Assembly: GCA_031379665.1 (NCBI GenBank)
Contig: JANNFI010000089.1
Coordinates: 21,790 to 85,789, forward strand
DNA from: SZUA-254 sp031379665
GTDB lineage: Bacteria > Bacteroidota > Ignavibacteria > UBA10030 > SZUA-254
DNA length: 64,000 nucleotides
Reading direction: 5' to 3'
Numbering within the stretch: position 1 is the first letter of the stretch; each line of letters opens with the position of its first letter. Of the stretch, positions 26,148 through 34,929 are shown one piece after another. The notes beneath the pieces were generated by a model. It was not told the origin of the DNA and made no database searches. It saw only the letters and a program-made list of their open reading frames with translations. The translations under genes and the position numbers were made by a program.

Positions 26148-26349
26148 CGTTTGATCCTTATTTCGTGCGGTCTTCATAGGTAGGGAAAACCCGCCGGCGA
26201 AACAAGATTTCGCGGAGAGAGTGTGTCGGGGATCACTTTAAAACAGGAGGGGAACGCCACCTTCACGAACGAAGATGCGCGCCGTCACCTTTTTCGAAGG
26301 GGAGCGAGCAAGAAAAAAATCGTCCCGGTGGGGGGATTGTCGGGGTGGG

Positions 26350-27957
26350 TTACTTCACGAGGATCATTTTCCGGACTTCCTCGTGGGCACCGCTCCGCAT
26401 CCTGTAATAATAGATACCCGCCGGAAGCGACGAGGCGTCGAACGTGACGCTGAATCGGCCCGCCCCCCGGTCGCCGTCGACGAGCGTCGCCACCTCAGCG
26501 CCCAGCGTGTCGTACACCCTGATGCTCACCGGGCCGCCGGCGGACGTGAAAGAGATGGTCGTCGATGGGTTGAACGGGTTCGGATAGTTCTGGTCGAGCG
26601 CACCATTCACCGGAATGCCGGCGGCGAGCGCACCCTCTCCGCTGACGATCGGAAGTCGCGGCTGGGGCAGCGGCCCGATCAGCGGCAGCGCCTGGAAGTT
26701 CTGCATCAGCACGGCGTCGAGCACGCCCTGTGGCACGCCGAACCATTGTTGAAGGACGGACGCATACACCTGTCTGAAGTCGTACTGCATTGCCAGGTTG
26801 TCGGTGTTCGTCACGACGGCCGGGATCAGCGGGTTCGTGCCGGTGATGCCGTGTTTGATCGCCTTGCCGAACAGGATGACGGGCGCGGCCTCCCCGTGGT
26901 CGGTCCCGAAGCTGGCGTTCGACTTGATCCGCCGGCCAAACTCCGAGAAGGTCATCCCGATGACGCGGTGGTCAGCCCGCAGGACGCGAAGATCTTCCTG
27001 GAACGCGAGGATCGCCTGGGAGAGTTTTCCGAGGAGGTCCGCGTGATCGCCGTACTCGGCGCCGAGCGCCTGGTCGATCTGCCCCGCGTGCGTGTCGAAC
27101 CCCCCCAGGTTCGTGATGTAGATTCGGGTCTTGAGGCCCCCCGCGATGAGTTGGGCGACGATCTTCAGCTGGTCGGCGAGCTTGTTGGTCCCGGGAGCCG
27201 GGTAGAGAGACGACTGCGCCGGCACCTTGGCGGCCGCATCCTTGATCCGTTGGGCATAGACCGACGTCTGTTGTGCGACCTGCCGGATGAACGTCAGCTC
27301 GTGGCCGGCGGGCGTGTCGGGCGCCGCGTCCACACCGCCGGTGAGTAGCTGGTAGAACGAGGTGGGGCTGGTGATGGCCATTCCGAGCGAACCGGCAGGC
27401 CCCTGAAGTCCGGTCGAGACGACCGACCCGATCTGGATCGCGAGCGGGTCGGGGGCTATCTCGTTGGGGTACCCGTTCGGGAAATCGGGGTACGTCTGGT
27501 CGAGGTACCGTCCGAGCCAGCCGGTGCTCAGCGTCTGGTTTGCGTCCGAGGCGGTCAACCAGATGTCCGTGCCGCGGAAGTGTGACTTGTTCGGGTTCGG
27601 GTAGGTCACCCCCTGCACGATGTTCACCCGTCCGGCCGTATAGAGATCCCGCAACCCTGTCATCGAGGGGTGGATCCCCGTCGCGTCGGTGAGTTTCAGG
27701 ACCTTGTTCTCCGGGATGACGATGTTTCCGCGGGCGCTGACCAGGGCCGGGTATTGGTCGAGCGGGATCACCATGTTCAGCCCGTCGTTCCCGCCGTTGA
27801 GCTGGATGAGGACCAACACGCGGTCGCCGGGCGTGCCTGCGCCGATCATCCCCTCGAGGACCTTCGAACGGCCGTACGTCCTCACGTTGAAACCGCCGAG
27901 GAGGAACGGGAGGACGGCGACGGGTACGGAATTCCTGATGAAAGCTCTTCGTTTCAT
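26350..27957 (-). CDS. DUF1501 family secreted protein, copy 2, with type IX sorting domain
   Basis: 535 residues, closely similar over its whole length to the protein at 22862-24436 (same GGNDGLN, HFRGTDIWLT, GFDTHAGQ and SEFGRRIKSN motifs). It differs mainly by a longer segment before the sorting domain (LPLIGPLPQPRLPIVSGEG...) and by the domain start DQNYPNPFNPSTTISF. Signal and context are as in copy 1. It is read after the DUF1800 copy 2 gene, eight bases apart. The 172-base gap to copy 1 (26178-26349) shows no clear terminator, so all four genes might be one transcript. Confidence 0.92.
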   Translation of the reverse strand: MKRRAFIRNSVPVAVLPFLLGGFNVRTYGRSKVLEGMIGAGTPGDRVLVLIQLNGGNDGLNMVIPLDQYPALVSARGNIVIPENKVLKLTDATGIHPSMTGLRDLYTAGRVNIVQGVTYPNPNKSHFRGTDIWLTASDANQTLSTGWLGRYLDQTYPDFPNGYPNEIAPDPLAIQIGSVVSTGLQGPAGSLGMAITSPTSFYQLLTGGVDAAPDTPAGHELTFIRQVAQQTSVYAQRIKDAAAKVPAQSSLYPAPGTNKLADQLKIVAQLIAGGLKTRIYITNLGGFDTHAGQIDQALGAEYGDHADLLGKLSQAILAFQEDLRVLRADHRVIGMTFSEFGRRIKSNASFGTDHGEAAPVILFGKAIKHGITGTNPLIPAVVTNTDNLAMQYDFRQVYASVLQQWFGVPQGVLDAVLMQNFQALPLIGPLPQPRLPIVSGEGALAAGIPVNGALDQNYPNPFNPSTTISFTSAGGPVSIRVYDTLGAEVATLVDGDRGAGRFSVTFDASSLPAGIYYYRMRSGAHEEVRKMILVK

Positions 27958-27964
27958 GTCGTCC

Positions 27965-29671
27965 TCACGTCAACTGGTATTCGGGCATCGCGAGCATCAC
28001 CGAGAGCAGTTCGCGGAGCTTCGTGGTGATCGCGGCGGCTTTCCCCGCGTCGCCCGGATCGGACACGTAGTCCGACCACTCGATCGTCCATTCGTAATCG
28101 GGCAGTCCCGGGAGGAGCGCATCCTTCAGGAACTCCTTCTGCGCCGCCGTGATGGCGATCGGGTAGAGGAAATCCGCCCACTCGTCGATCAGGACGTTCG
28201 GGTCCGCGGGGTTGGAGGAGAGGTTCGCGAACGCCACAGGGTCGATGATCTGGGTGAAGGCGTTCTGCTTGTACCCCGGCCCGGCCAGGACGTCGGTGAA
28301 CTCGGTCCTGTTGGCGAGCGTATCGGCATTGATCCACAATTCGTAGAAGATCGGGTCCTGGTAGTACGCCGGCCATCCGGCGACGCCCGGGGGGTCGAGC
28401 AGCAGCTGCTGCATCGCCGACGCCTGGGTCGACAGGTACCTCCAATGGTTGTACTGCGCGCTCAGGTTCGTCCCGTTGGGCAGCGCCACCGGATAGACGA
28501 CGGAGAACGTCCGCGCGGCGCCGACCGTCAGGTCGGCCGGACTCTTGATCACGCAGCCGGTGTTTACGGGGTCGAAGAAATGGGCGCTCTTGAAGAGGGC
28601 CGCGAGCGCGGGTTTCACGTCGTAGTTGTTGTTCCTGAAGATGTCGGCCATCGGCGTGATGACGTTGGTTTCAGCCGCAGCGTCGATGACGTAGTACACG
28701 AACCAGCGGTAGAGCTTGCGGCAGATATACTTCGCCGTTTCGGGCTGCGCGAAGATCATCGTGATGAGGTCGTCGATCTCGTTGGCGCCCGCGGCGCCGG
28801 CCTGCCCCGTGATGATCGTGTTGCCGTAGGCCGCGGAGAACTGCTTGTTCCCGGCGTCGTGCCGGCTCGCGGTGAAGTACGACACGAAGGTGGCGTTGCT
28901 CTCCCTCCAGCCGCTCAGCACCCGGGCGGCCTGCTGGACGTCCACCTCGGTGTAGTTGGTGTAGTTGCCCGGGCCGATTTCCGGGCCCTTGCCGATGGTG
29001 AAGAGCTCCTGCAGCTCGCGCCCGTAATTTTCGTTCGGGTTCGCGGCGGTGTTGGTGTCGCCGTTGAGGAACCGGAGCATCGCGCCGTCGAGGGTGACGA
29101 GCTTCGTCAGGTCCCTGAAGTTTCCGAGGGCGTATTGCCGGAGCAGCGCGTTGTTCCGGTAGGTGAACCGGGCGTCGCTGATGATGGCGGCCTCGGTGGC
29201 GAAATGGTTGTGCCAGAAGAGTGTCATTTTTTCCCGCAGGGACGCGCCCTGCGCGAGCATCAGGCCCACCCACCACGAACGGATAGAGTTGTGCCTCGAG
29301 CCGTTCGAGGTGGACGTCGGTGCGTTGATCCAGGTCGTTCCCACGACCGAGCCGGTGTCGGCGGCATTGATGTTCAGCGGGGGATCGGGAAGCGCGGGTT
29401 CGGTGAGCAGGAGGTCCACAAGCGCGTTGACGCCCAGACCGGATAGCGCCGTCACGTCCTCGGGTTTCACACCGAACATCGTCCGGCGCAGGAGGTGCCT
29501 CACCTGCGCGGCGCCCCAGGGCCCGGCGTACGGTTCGAGTCCGGAGGCGCTCCGCGGAACACTCGGCAGCGACTTGTTGGCGAAATCGCTTGCCTCGAAC
29601 GCACGCCGCGCTCGCCGCTGAACCGGCCGGTCGGCCTCGCCGACGGTCGAGATGAATTCCCTGCGTTTCAT
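27965..29671 (-). CDS. DUF1800 family protein, copy 2
   Basis: 568 residues, paralogue of the protein at 24444-26147 with the same landmarks (VRHLLRRTMFGVKPEDV, EKMTLFWHNHFATEA, RFLNGDTNTAANPNENYGRELQELFTIG, DPPGVAGWPAY). Differences are scattered along the protein, so the duplication is not recent. It begins MKRREFISTVGEADRP. It is the first gene of the four-gene block; the promoter should lie in 29672-29988, which is otherwise without genes. Confidence 0.92.
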   Translation of the reverse strand: MKRREFISTVGEADRPVQRRARRAFEASDFANKSLPSVPRSASGLEPYAGPWGAAQVRHLLRRTMFGVKPEDVTALSGLGVNALVDLLLTEPALPDPPLNINAADTGSVVGTTWINAPTSTSNGSRHNSIRSWWVGLMLAQGASLREKMTLFWHNHFATEAAIISDARFTYRNNALLRQYALGNFRDLTKLVTLDGAMLRFLNGDTNTAANPNENYGRELQELFTIGKGPEIGPGNYTNYTEVDVQQAARVLSGWRESNATFVSYFTASRHDAGNKQFSAAYGNTIITGQAGAAGANEIDDLITMIFAQPETAKYICRKLYRWFVYYVIDAAAETNVITPMADIFRNNNYDVKPALAALFKSAHFFDPVNTGCVIKSPADLTVGAARTFSVVYPVALPNGTNLSAQYNHWRYLSTQASAMQQLLLDPPGVAGWPAYYQDPIFYELWINADTLANRTEFTDVLAGPGYKQNAFTQIIDPVAFANLSSNPADPNVLIDEWADFLYPIAITAAQKEFLKDALLPGLPDYEWTIEWSDYVSDPGDAGKAAAITTKLRELLSVMLAMPEYQLT

Positions 29672-29868
29672 CGTTCAATCCTTGTCAATGGTACATATGA
29701 CCTTGCCCGGCCCCACTGGAAAGGGACTATTCCCCCGAATAGTAACCTGTGGGATTGATCCGGAAGGGACGGGTTCCCCGAAACCCGCGTACAGAGTGAT
29801 GTTAATATATAGAGAAAAACCCCGAGCGAATCAAGCTCCCCCTCAGTGAAAACTGTTATCTGGGGGAT

Positions 29869-29894
29869 AAAAACGGGTAGAAATGCCCGTTTTC
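29869..29894. repeat. 8-bp perfect inverted repeat in the intergenic region
   Basis: AAAACGGG (29870-29877) and CCCGTTTT (29886-29893) form a perfect hairpin with loop TAGAAATG, between the divergent DUF1800 copy 2 gene and the membrane protein at 29989. No T-run or adjacent gene end supports a terminator. It may be an operator. Nothing else was seen in 29672-29868. Confidence 0.4.
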
Positions 29895-29918
29895 GGAACG
29901 ATTCCCCGCCAGGCCCCC

Positions 29919-29949
29919 TTTACCTTCATCGGTCCTCTGGCTATATTGG
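29919..29949 (+). promoter_or_regulatory. Possible promoter of the 29989 membrane protein
   Basis: TTTA (29919-29922) and TATATTG (29942-29948) with 19 bases between resemble the TTTG-N19-TAnnTTTG consensus. It lies about 40 bases before an ATG that also has GGAAGGA eight bases upstream. Confidence 0.35.
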
Positions 29950-29988
29950 GGCGTCCATAACCGTACACAACCTCGGAAGGAATCACTA

Positions 29989-30585
29989 ATGAAAAAGATC
30001 GTCTTCGCCAGCATCGTCGGGGGTGTCATACTTTGGGTTTGGGGATTCATTTCGTGGGTCGTCCTCCCGCTCCACGTCTCCGCCCTGCACCCGATTCCGA
30101 ATGAAACTGAAGTCCTCGCTTCGCTCGGGGGCGCACTCACCGAAAAAGGCGTCTACAGGTTTCCCACGATGCCGGAAGGCGCAGCCGACCTTCCACCCGC
30201 CGAACAGGAGGCCGCGATGGCCGCGTACATGGCAAAGGTCCAGGCTGGCCCCAATGGGATGATATTCTTCGACCCGGCGGGAAAGGACCCTCTCATGGCC
30301 GACCGGATGATCCCCGGATTGCTGATCTTCATGGTCTCGGCGGGCATCGTCGCGTGGCTGCTCTCGAGGAGCACGGCCGTCGGGGAGTCGTTCCTGTCGA
30401 GGGTGATGTACTGCGGGATGATCGGGACGCTCATCGCCGTCGGGTGTTACCTCTCCGACTGGAACTGGATGGGGTGGTCGTTCGACTGGACGAGGGCCCT
30501 GATGCTCGACAGTATCGTGGCGTGGCTTCTGGCAGGCGTCGGCATCTCGGCCATCGTCAAACAGAAACCAGTCGCGGCAATGTGA
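29989..30585 (+). CDS. Four-helix membrane protein, unknown
   Basis: 198 residues. One hydrophobic segment at the N terminus (IVFASIVGGVILWVWGFISWVVL), then a soluble extracytoplasmic loop of about 80 residues rich in Ala, Pro and Glu, then three membrane segments (MIPGLLIFMVSAGIVAWLL, VMYCGMIGTLIAVGCYL, LDSIVAWLLAGVGISAIV). A Trp-rich patch SDWNWMGWSFDW precedes the last segment. The family was not recognised. It stands alone between divergent and degenerate neighbours. Confidence 0.75.
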   Translation: MKKIVFASIVGGVILWVWGFISWVVLPLHVSALHPIPNETEVLASLGGALTEKGVYRFPTMPEGAADLPPAEQEAAMAAYMAKVQAGPNGMIFFDPAGKDPLMADRMIPGLLIFMVSAGIVAWLLSRSTAVGESFLSRVMYCGMIGTLIAVGCYLSDWNWMGWSFDWTRALMLDSIVAWLLAGVGISAIVKQKPVAAM

Positions 30586-30717
30586 TCGGGTCCCGGCGCC
30601 ACGGAATGTGTCAGGGGCGCGGACTCCGGACGGAAAAAGTTGAATCCGAAGCCGGAATTTAATACCATTTCCTCACCCGGATGCGGGCCAAAACGAATGA
30701 TGTGAATAAATTCTGGA

Positions 30718-31128
30718 ATGTCCATATAAAAAACCGCACTTCTGATCGTCCTCCTCGCCGCCTGTCTCAGCGTCACCGCACAGGCGCAGAACACCTTCAC
30801 ACCATCCTGGCTCTGGGGGATCGTTCCACTGCTCGGCGGTGTCAAGGTATACTTCAACGAGGGCGATACGCGGTTTTATGCCGCGGGCGAGGCGGGGATG
30901 TTCTTCCTCTCGGCCACCTACGACGTGAAGAACAGCCTCGGGGGAGCGGTCACCAGCGGCAGCGACAGCGATTCGAGATTCGGCTATGCGCCGGCCGTGG
31001 GCGCGCAGTTCAGGGCGGGCCGCACGATGATGGTCGACGCGCACGTCGATTACACCGCCATCCCTGACGATACGGGTGACCTCAGCTGGGTCACGTTCGC
31101 CATCGGAATGGAGTGGACGCTGGAGTGA
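30718..31128 (+). pseudogene. Small outer-membrane beta-barrel protein with a stop at codon 4
   Basis: The frame reads M-S-I-stop-K-T-A-L-L-I-V-L-L-A-A-C-L-S-V-T-A-Q-A-Q from ATG 30718: an ideal signal peptide interrupted by TAA at 30727-30729, where AAA (Lys) would be expected. After it the frame is open for 132 codons with barrel-like alternating strands (RFYAAGEAGMFFLSATYDVK, VDAHVDYTAI, VTFAIGMEWTLE) and a C-terminal aromatic strand. Without the stop it would be a 136-residue outer-membrane protein. The only other ATG (30898) would lose the signal. It is either a real nonsense mutation or a base error. Confidence 0.65.
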
Positions 31129-31186
31129 TATCCTCCATCGAACCCGCGCAGGCCTGAACGACCGGCTGGAGGTTGATGTTTCAAGT

Positions 31187-31222
31187 GCTGCCCCGAATTT
31201 TTTCCGGGGCAGCCTTTTTTTT
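31187..31222 (+). terminator. Rho-independent terminator
   Basis: GCTGCCCCG (31187-31195) and CGGGGCAGC (31205-31213) form a perfect 9-bp stem, followed by C and eight T. It ends the beta-barrel transcription unit 58 bases after its stop and lies just before the next gene. Confidence 0.9.
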
Positions 31223-31236
31223 GTACCTTACCACTG

Positions 31237-33195
31237 ATGAACCTCCCGCACAAGCCCCTCCTCCTCTACGACGGACAGTGCGCATTCTGCCGGATGTGGA
31301 TCGACCGGTGGAAGGCAATGACGGGCGACCGCGTGGAGTACGCGACCTCCGCCGATTATACCGCTGCGGCGAAGGTCTCATCCCCGGCCGGCGCCTCCGC
31401 TACCACATCTGCATCTGATAATCCCGCGGTTGGTCCCCGCGTCCCCATACCCCGTGAAGAATTCAAGAAGAGCGTCGTCCTCATCCTCCCTGACGGGTCC
31501 CGCCAGAGCGGGGCGCAGGCGGTGCTCACGGCGATCGGGACATCGCCCGTCGCCTGGATGCTCCTTTTCCTCTATCGAAAGTTTTCCATTTTTAGGGATG
31601 GGGCCGAGGCCGCGTACCGGATCGTCGCCGGACACCGGGAAGAGATGTACCTGTTGACGCGCGTCCTCTGGGGGAAATCTGTGGTGCCACCCGGCTTCGC
31701 GGCCGGTCGCTGGCTGTTCCTGAGGGGAATGGCGCTGGTGTACGGCGTCGCCTTTGCATCACTCGGCTCACAGATCCTTGGTCTGGTGGGCTCACGGGGC
31801 ATTTCACCGGCAACGATGTTCCTCGACGCGGTGCACGAACGGATGGGGAGCGCAGGGGCACTCCTCTATCCCACGCTTGCCTGGCTTGATCCGGGCGACG
31901 GCTTCCTCGGCGGCCTCTGCGTCGCGGGAATGGTGGCATCGGGCCTGCTCCTGCTGGGGCTCGCCCCGCGGGTGGCCGCGTTCGCCTGCTGGGTGCTTTA
32001 CTTTTCGCTCGTCGTCGTGGGACAGGTCTTCCTCCAGTTCCAGTGGGACGTGTTGTTGCTCGAAGCAGGCTTCCTCACGATCTTCTACGCTCCGTCCGGA
32101 TTCCTCCGCGCGCTCCCCGACGCCGCCGAACCGCCGCGGTTCGTCCGCTGGCTTCTCTGGTTGCTCGTGTTCCGGCTTATGTTCATGTCCGGCGTGGTGA
32201 AGCTCGCGGCGGGAGACCCGAACTGGTGGAACCTCTCGGCGCTCTCGTTCCACTACCAGACCCAGTGCCTCCCGACCCCCCTGGCGTGGTACGCCCACCA
32301 ACTGCCGGCCTGGCTCCACCAGGCGTCTGCGTTCGTGATGTTCACGATCGAGATCGGGGCGCCGCTCCTCCTGTTCACGCCCAGGCGACTCCGGCACCTC
32401 GGGGTATTCCTCCTGCTGGGCCTGCAGGTCCTCATCCTGCTCACCGGAAATTTTGCGTTCTTCAACTGGCTCTCGATCGTGCTCTGCCTGAGCGTGCTCG
32501 ACGACGCACTGACGAAAAAACTGATCCCGGGGTTTCTCACCGTGAAGACGGGGAAGCCCGCCATCGCGGGCGACAGCGCGCTTCGACGACCGGCCGGCTC
32601 CGTCCCGCCGACAAGACTCCGGCGCCTGCGAAGCGCCGTCGTCATCGGGGCGTTCTCCCTGATGCTCGCCCTGAATTTCAACCAACTCGCAGGCCTCGTG
32701 ATCCCCCGCTCCTGGTGGCCCGGGACGGTGGCATCGTTGTCGGCTTGGGCCTCCCATTACCACGTCGTGAACGGTTATGGCCTCTTCCGCGTGATGACGA
32801 CGAAACGTCCGGAGATCGTGGTCGAGGGGAGTAACGACCGGGCGAACTGGACGCCGTACGAATTCCGCTTCAAGCCGGGCGACGTCTCGCGGGAACTGCC
32901 CTGGGTGGCCCCTCACCAGCCGCGCCTCGATTGGCAGACATGGTTCGCCGCGCTCGGGCGTTACCAGGACAACGGATGGCTCGTCAATCTTGCTATCAGG
33001 CTGATGGAGGCATCGCCCGAGGCGACGGACCTGCTCGTCGCAAACCCGTTTCCGGACCGGCCACCCGCTTTCGTTCGCGCCCTCCTGTACGAATACAGGT
33101 TTTCCACGACCGCCGAACGCGAGGCCACCGGCGCAATCTGGGTGAGAACGCTGAACTCCGTCTACCTCCCGCCGTTTTCACTCGACGGGCGATGA
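31237..33195 (+). CDS. DCC-domain and lipase-maturation-factor fusion protein
   Basis: 652 residues. Residues 1-150 are a DCC (DUF393) thiol-disulfide oxidoreductase-like domain with LLLYDGQCAFCRMWID (CxxC). The rest is a lipase maturation factor 1-like membrane protein with about eight helices (for example FLQFQWDVLLLEAGFLTIFYAP, the signature of the family) and a C-terminal soluble part with VEGSNDRANWTPYEFRFKPGD and HQPRLDWQTWFAALG. In animals LMF1 helps fold secreted lipases; the bacterial role is not known. A redox domain joined to a putative folding factor suggests disulfide handling of exported proteins. A Pro/Ser/Ala-rich stretch at about 50-65 links strands of the first domain. Confidence 0.87.
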   Translation: MNLPHKPLLLYDGQCAFCRMWIDRWKAMTGDRVEYATSADYTAAAKVSSPAGASATTSASDNPAVGPRVPIPREEFKKSVVLILPDGSRQSGAQAVLTAIGTSPVAWMLLFLYRKFSIFRDGAEAAYRIVAGHREEMYLLTRVLWGKSVVPPGFAAGRWLFLRGMALVYGVAFASLGSQILGLVGSRGISPATMFLDAVHERMGSAGALLYPTLAWLDPGDGFLGGLCVAGMVASGLLLLGLAPRVAAFACWVLYFSLVVVGQVFLQFQWDVLLLEAGFLTIFYAPSGFLRALPDAAEPPRFVRWLLWLLVFRLMFMSGVVKLAAGDPNWWNLSALSFHYQTQCLPTPLAWYAHQLPAWLHQASAFVMFTIEIGAPLLLFTPRRLRHLGVFLLLGLQVLILLTGNFAFFNWLSIVLCLSVLDDALTKKLIPGFLTVKTGKPAIAGDSALRRPAGSVPPTRLRRLRSAVVIGAFSLMLALNFNQLAGLVIPRSWWPGTVASLSAWASHYHVVNGYGLFRVMTTKRPEIVVEGSNDRANWTPYEFRFKPGDVSRELPWVAPHQPRLDWQTWFAALGRYQDNGWLVNLAIRLMEASPEATDLLVANPFPDRPPAFVRALLYEYRFSTTAEREATGAIWVRTLNSVYLPPFSLDGR

Positions 33196-33240
33196 CGGCC
33201 GGTGCGTCTCCGCGGGTCGGGGTTGTGCCGCGGGACCGGG

Positions 33241-33271
33241 TTGCGCCCCGCCCGGATTTTTTGTAATTTTT
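33241..33271 (+). promoter_or_regulatory. Possible promoter of the DUF1579 gene
   Basis: TTG (33241-33243), 20 bases, TAATTTTT (33264-33271) approximates the Bacteroidota consensus. It lies 70 bases before the ATG at 33341. Confidence 0.35.
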
Positions 33272-33340
33272 CAGATCATCAACCGCACGCTCCTTCAACT
33301 CCATCCATCAACCGGACATTCAACATTCAAGGACATCGCC

Positions 33341-33952
33341 ATGAAACTGACCGCCGTTCTCGCCGCCGCCGCACTCATCGTCACGACAAGCGCCTTCCCC
33401 CAGGATACGCCGCCCCCGCCGCCCCCGGCGATGGACGACGCGATGATGAAATTCATCGAAGCGGCGTCACCCAACGACAACCACAAGAAGATCGAGGCCT
33501 TCGCCGGTACGTGGGACACCGAGACGTCGTTCTGGACGGAGGGTCCGGACAAACCCCCGATGGTCAGCAAGGGGACGGCGAGGAACACCCCGGCGTTCGG
33601 CGGCCGGTTCCTCAAACAGGATTTCAAGGGATATTTCATGGGGATGCCGATGGACGGGCTCGGGTTCACCGGATACGATAACATGAAAAAACATTACACG
33701 ATGTTCTGGATGGACAACACCTCGACAGCCATGTTCCTCGGTACCGGGACCTTCGACGCGACAGGCACGGCCCTGACGATAACAGGGAAGACAGACGATC
33801 CAATGACCGGACAGATGGACAAGACGGCAAAATTCATCGTCCGGCTGACCGGCAAGGACCGATATGTGTTTGAAATGTACGAGGTGTCGGAGAAAGTCCC
33901 GGACATCAAGGTCGGGGAGATCGTCTACACGAGGGCACAGGAACACCATTAA
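33341..33952 (+). CDS. DUF1579 family secreted protein
   Basis: 203 residues. Signal peptide to about SAFPQ, then a Pro-rich stretch (DTPPPPPPAMDD), then a DUF1579 lipocalin-like beta-barrel: HKKIEAFAGTWDTETSFW, GRFLKQDFKG and FTGYDNMKKHYTMFWMDN are its typical landmarks. The function of the family is unknown; the fold suggests binding of a small molecule in the periplasm. It is followed by a CDF transporter after 27 bases. Confidence 0.88.
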   Translation: MKLTAVLAAAALIVTTSAFPQDTPPPPPPAMDDAMMKFIEAASPNDNHKKIEAFAGTWDTETSFWTEGPDKPPMVSKGTARNTPAFGGRFLKQDFKGYFMGMPMDGLGFTGYDNMKKHYTMFWMDNTSTAMFLGTGTFDATGTALTITGKTDDPMTGQMDKTAKFIVRLTGKDRYVFEMYEVSEKVPDIKVGEIVYTRAQEHH

Positions 33953-33979
33953 CTTCCCGCGCCCCCAACGAGCCCCCCG

Positions 33980-34927
33980 ATGAACGCGGACCCCACCCTC
34001 ACCGGAATTGCATCGGCCGGGGAACAGAAGTTCGCGATGCGGATTTCGCTGGCCGTCGGGGTACTGATGCTCCTCGGGAAGTCGTACGCCTACCTCATCA
34101 CCAATTCCGCCGCCATCCTCTCGGACGCGGCGGAATCGGTCGTTCACGTACTGGCCGTCGGTTTCGCGGCCTTCAGCCTCTGGCTCAGCTTCAAGCCCGC
34201 CGACAGCGATCACCCCTACGGACACGACAAGGTCAGCTTCTTCTCGGCGGGGATCGAGGGCGGGCTGATCGTCGTCGCGGCCCTCTTCATCATCTTCGAA
34301 TCGGTCGCCAAGTGGGCGCAAGGCCTTCGGATCGAAAACCTCGACGATGGTACCGTGATCGTCGCGGCCGCCTCAGCGGTGAACGCCGTGCTCGGCTTCT
34401 ATCTCGTCTGGAAGGGTAAGCGGCACGGTTCCCTCATCCTCGTCGCCAACGGCAGGCACGTCCTGACGGATTCCTGGACCAGCTTCGGCATCGTGGGAGG
34501 CCTGGGGCTGGTTCTCCTGACCGACCGGCTGGAGTTCGACCCGATCCTCGCGATCGCCGTGGCGCTGAACATTCTCTGGTCGGGGGGGAAACTGATCCGC
34601 ATCTCGATCGGAGGACTGATGGATGAGGTGGACCCGGACGTGGACCGGGACGTCCACGCGATCCTCGACGCCGAGACGAAGGCCCGATCGCTGAAGTACC
34701 ACGAGTTGCGGCACCGGAGGAGCGGCAACGCCGTCTGGATCGATTTCCACCTTCTCTTCCCTTCGGGGACGAGCCTCGAGGATGCGCACGCCCAAACCAC
34801 GGAGATCGAGGCGATCCTCCTCCGGGGCCTGAAAGTACCCTGCACCGTGACCACCCACATGGAACCGATCGAGGACCACGAGGGGACGCACAGGATTCTC
34901 AATCCCTCCCGCCCCCCATCCCCCTGA
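33980..34927 (+). CDS. Cation diffusion facilitator (CDF) family metal transporter
   Basis: 315 residues with six membrane helices. Metal-site residues are in SDAAESVVHVL (helix 2), DHPYGHDKVSFFSAGIEG (loop 2-3) and HVLTDSWTSFG (helix 5); the C-terminal cytoplasmic domain (VHAILDAETKARSLKYHELRHRRSG...VWIDFHLLFP) is the usual regulatory domain. It should export Zn, Fe, Mn or Co by proton exchange; the metal cannot be told from the sequence. It is two bases from the tag gene, so they are probably co-transcribed. Confidence 0.93.
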   Translation: MNADPTLTGIASAGEQKFAMRISLAVGVLMLLGKSYAYLITNSAAILSDAAESVVHVLAVGFAAFSLWLSFKPADSDHPYGHDKVSFFSAGIEGGLIVVAALFIIFESVAKWAQGLRIENLDDGTVIVAAASAVNAVLGFYLVWKGKRHGSLILVANGRHVLTDSWTSFGIVGGLGLVLLTDRLEFDPILAIAVALNILWSGGKLIRISIGGLMDEVDPDVDRDVHAILDAETKARSLKYHELRHRRSGNAVWIDFHLLFPSGTSLEDAHAQTTEIEAILLRGLKVPCTVTTHMEPIEDHEGTHRILNPSRPPSP

Positions 34928-34929
34928 CG

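Noticed and set aside
26178..26349. Possible terminator between the two DUF1501/DUF1800 copies
   Set aside because: A T-run is present on the minus strand but no convincing stem precedes it.
27689..29446. 585-codon plus-strand frame over the DUF1501/DUF1800 copy 2 genes
   Set aside because: It spans two real genes on the other strand, and its product has only Arg/Glu/Val-rich low complexity.
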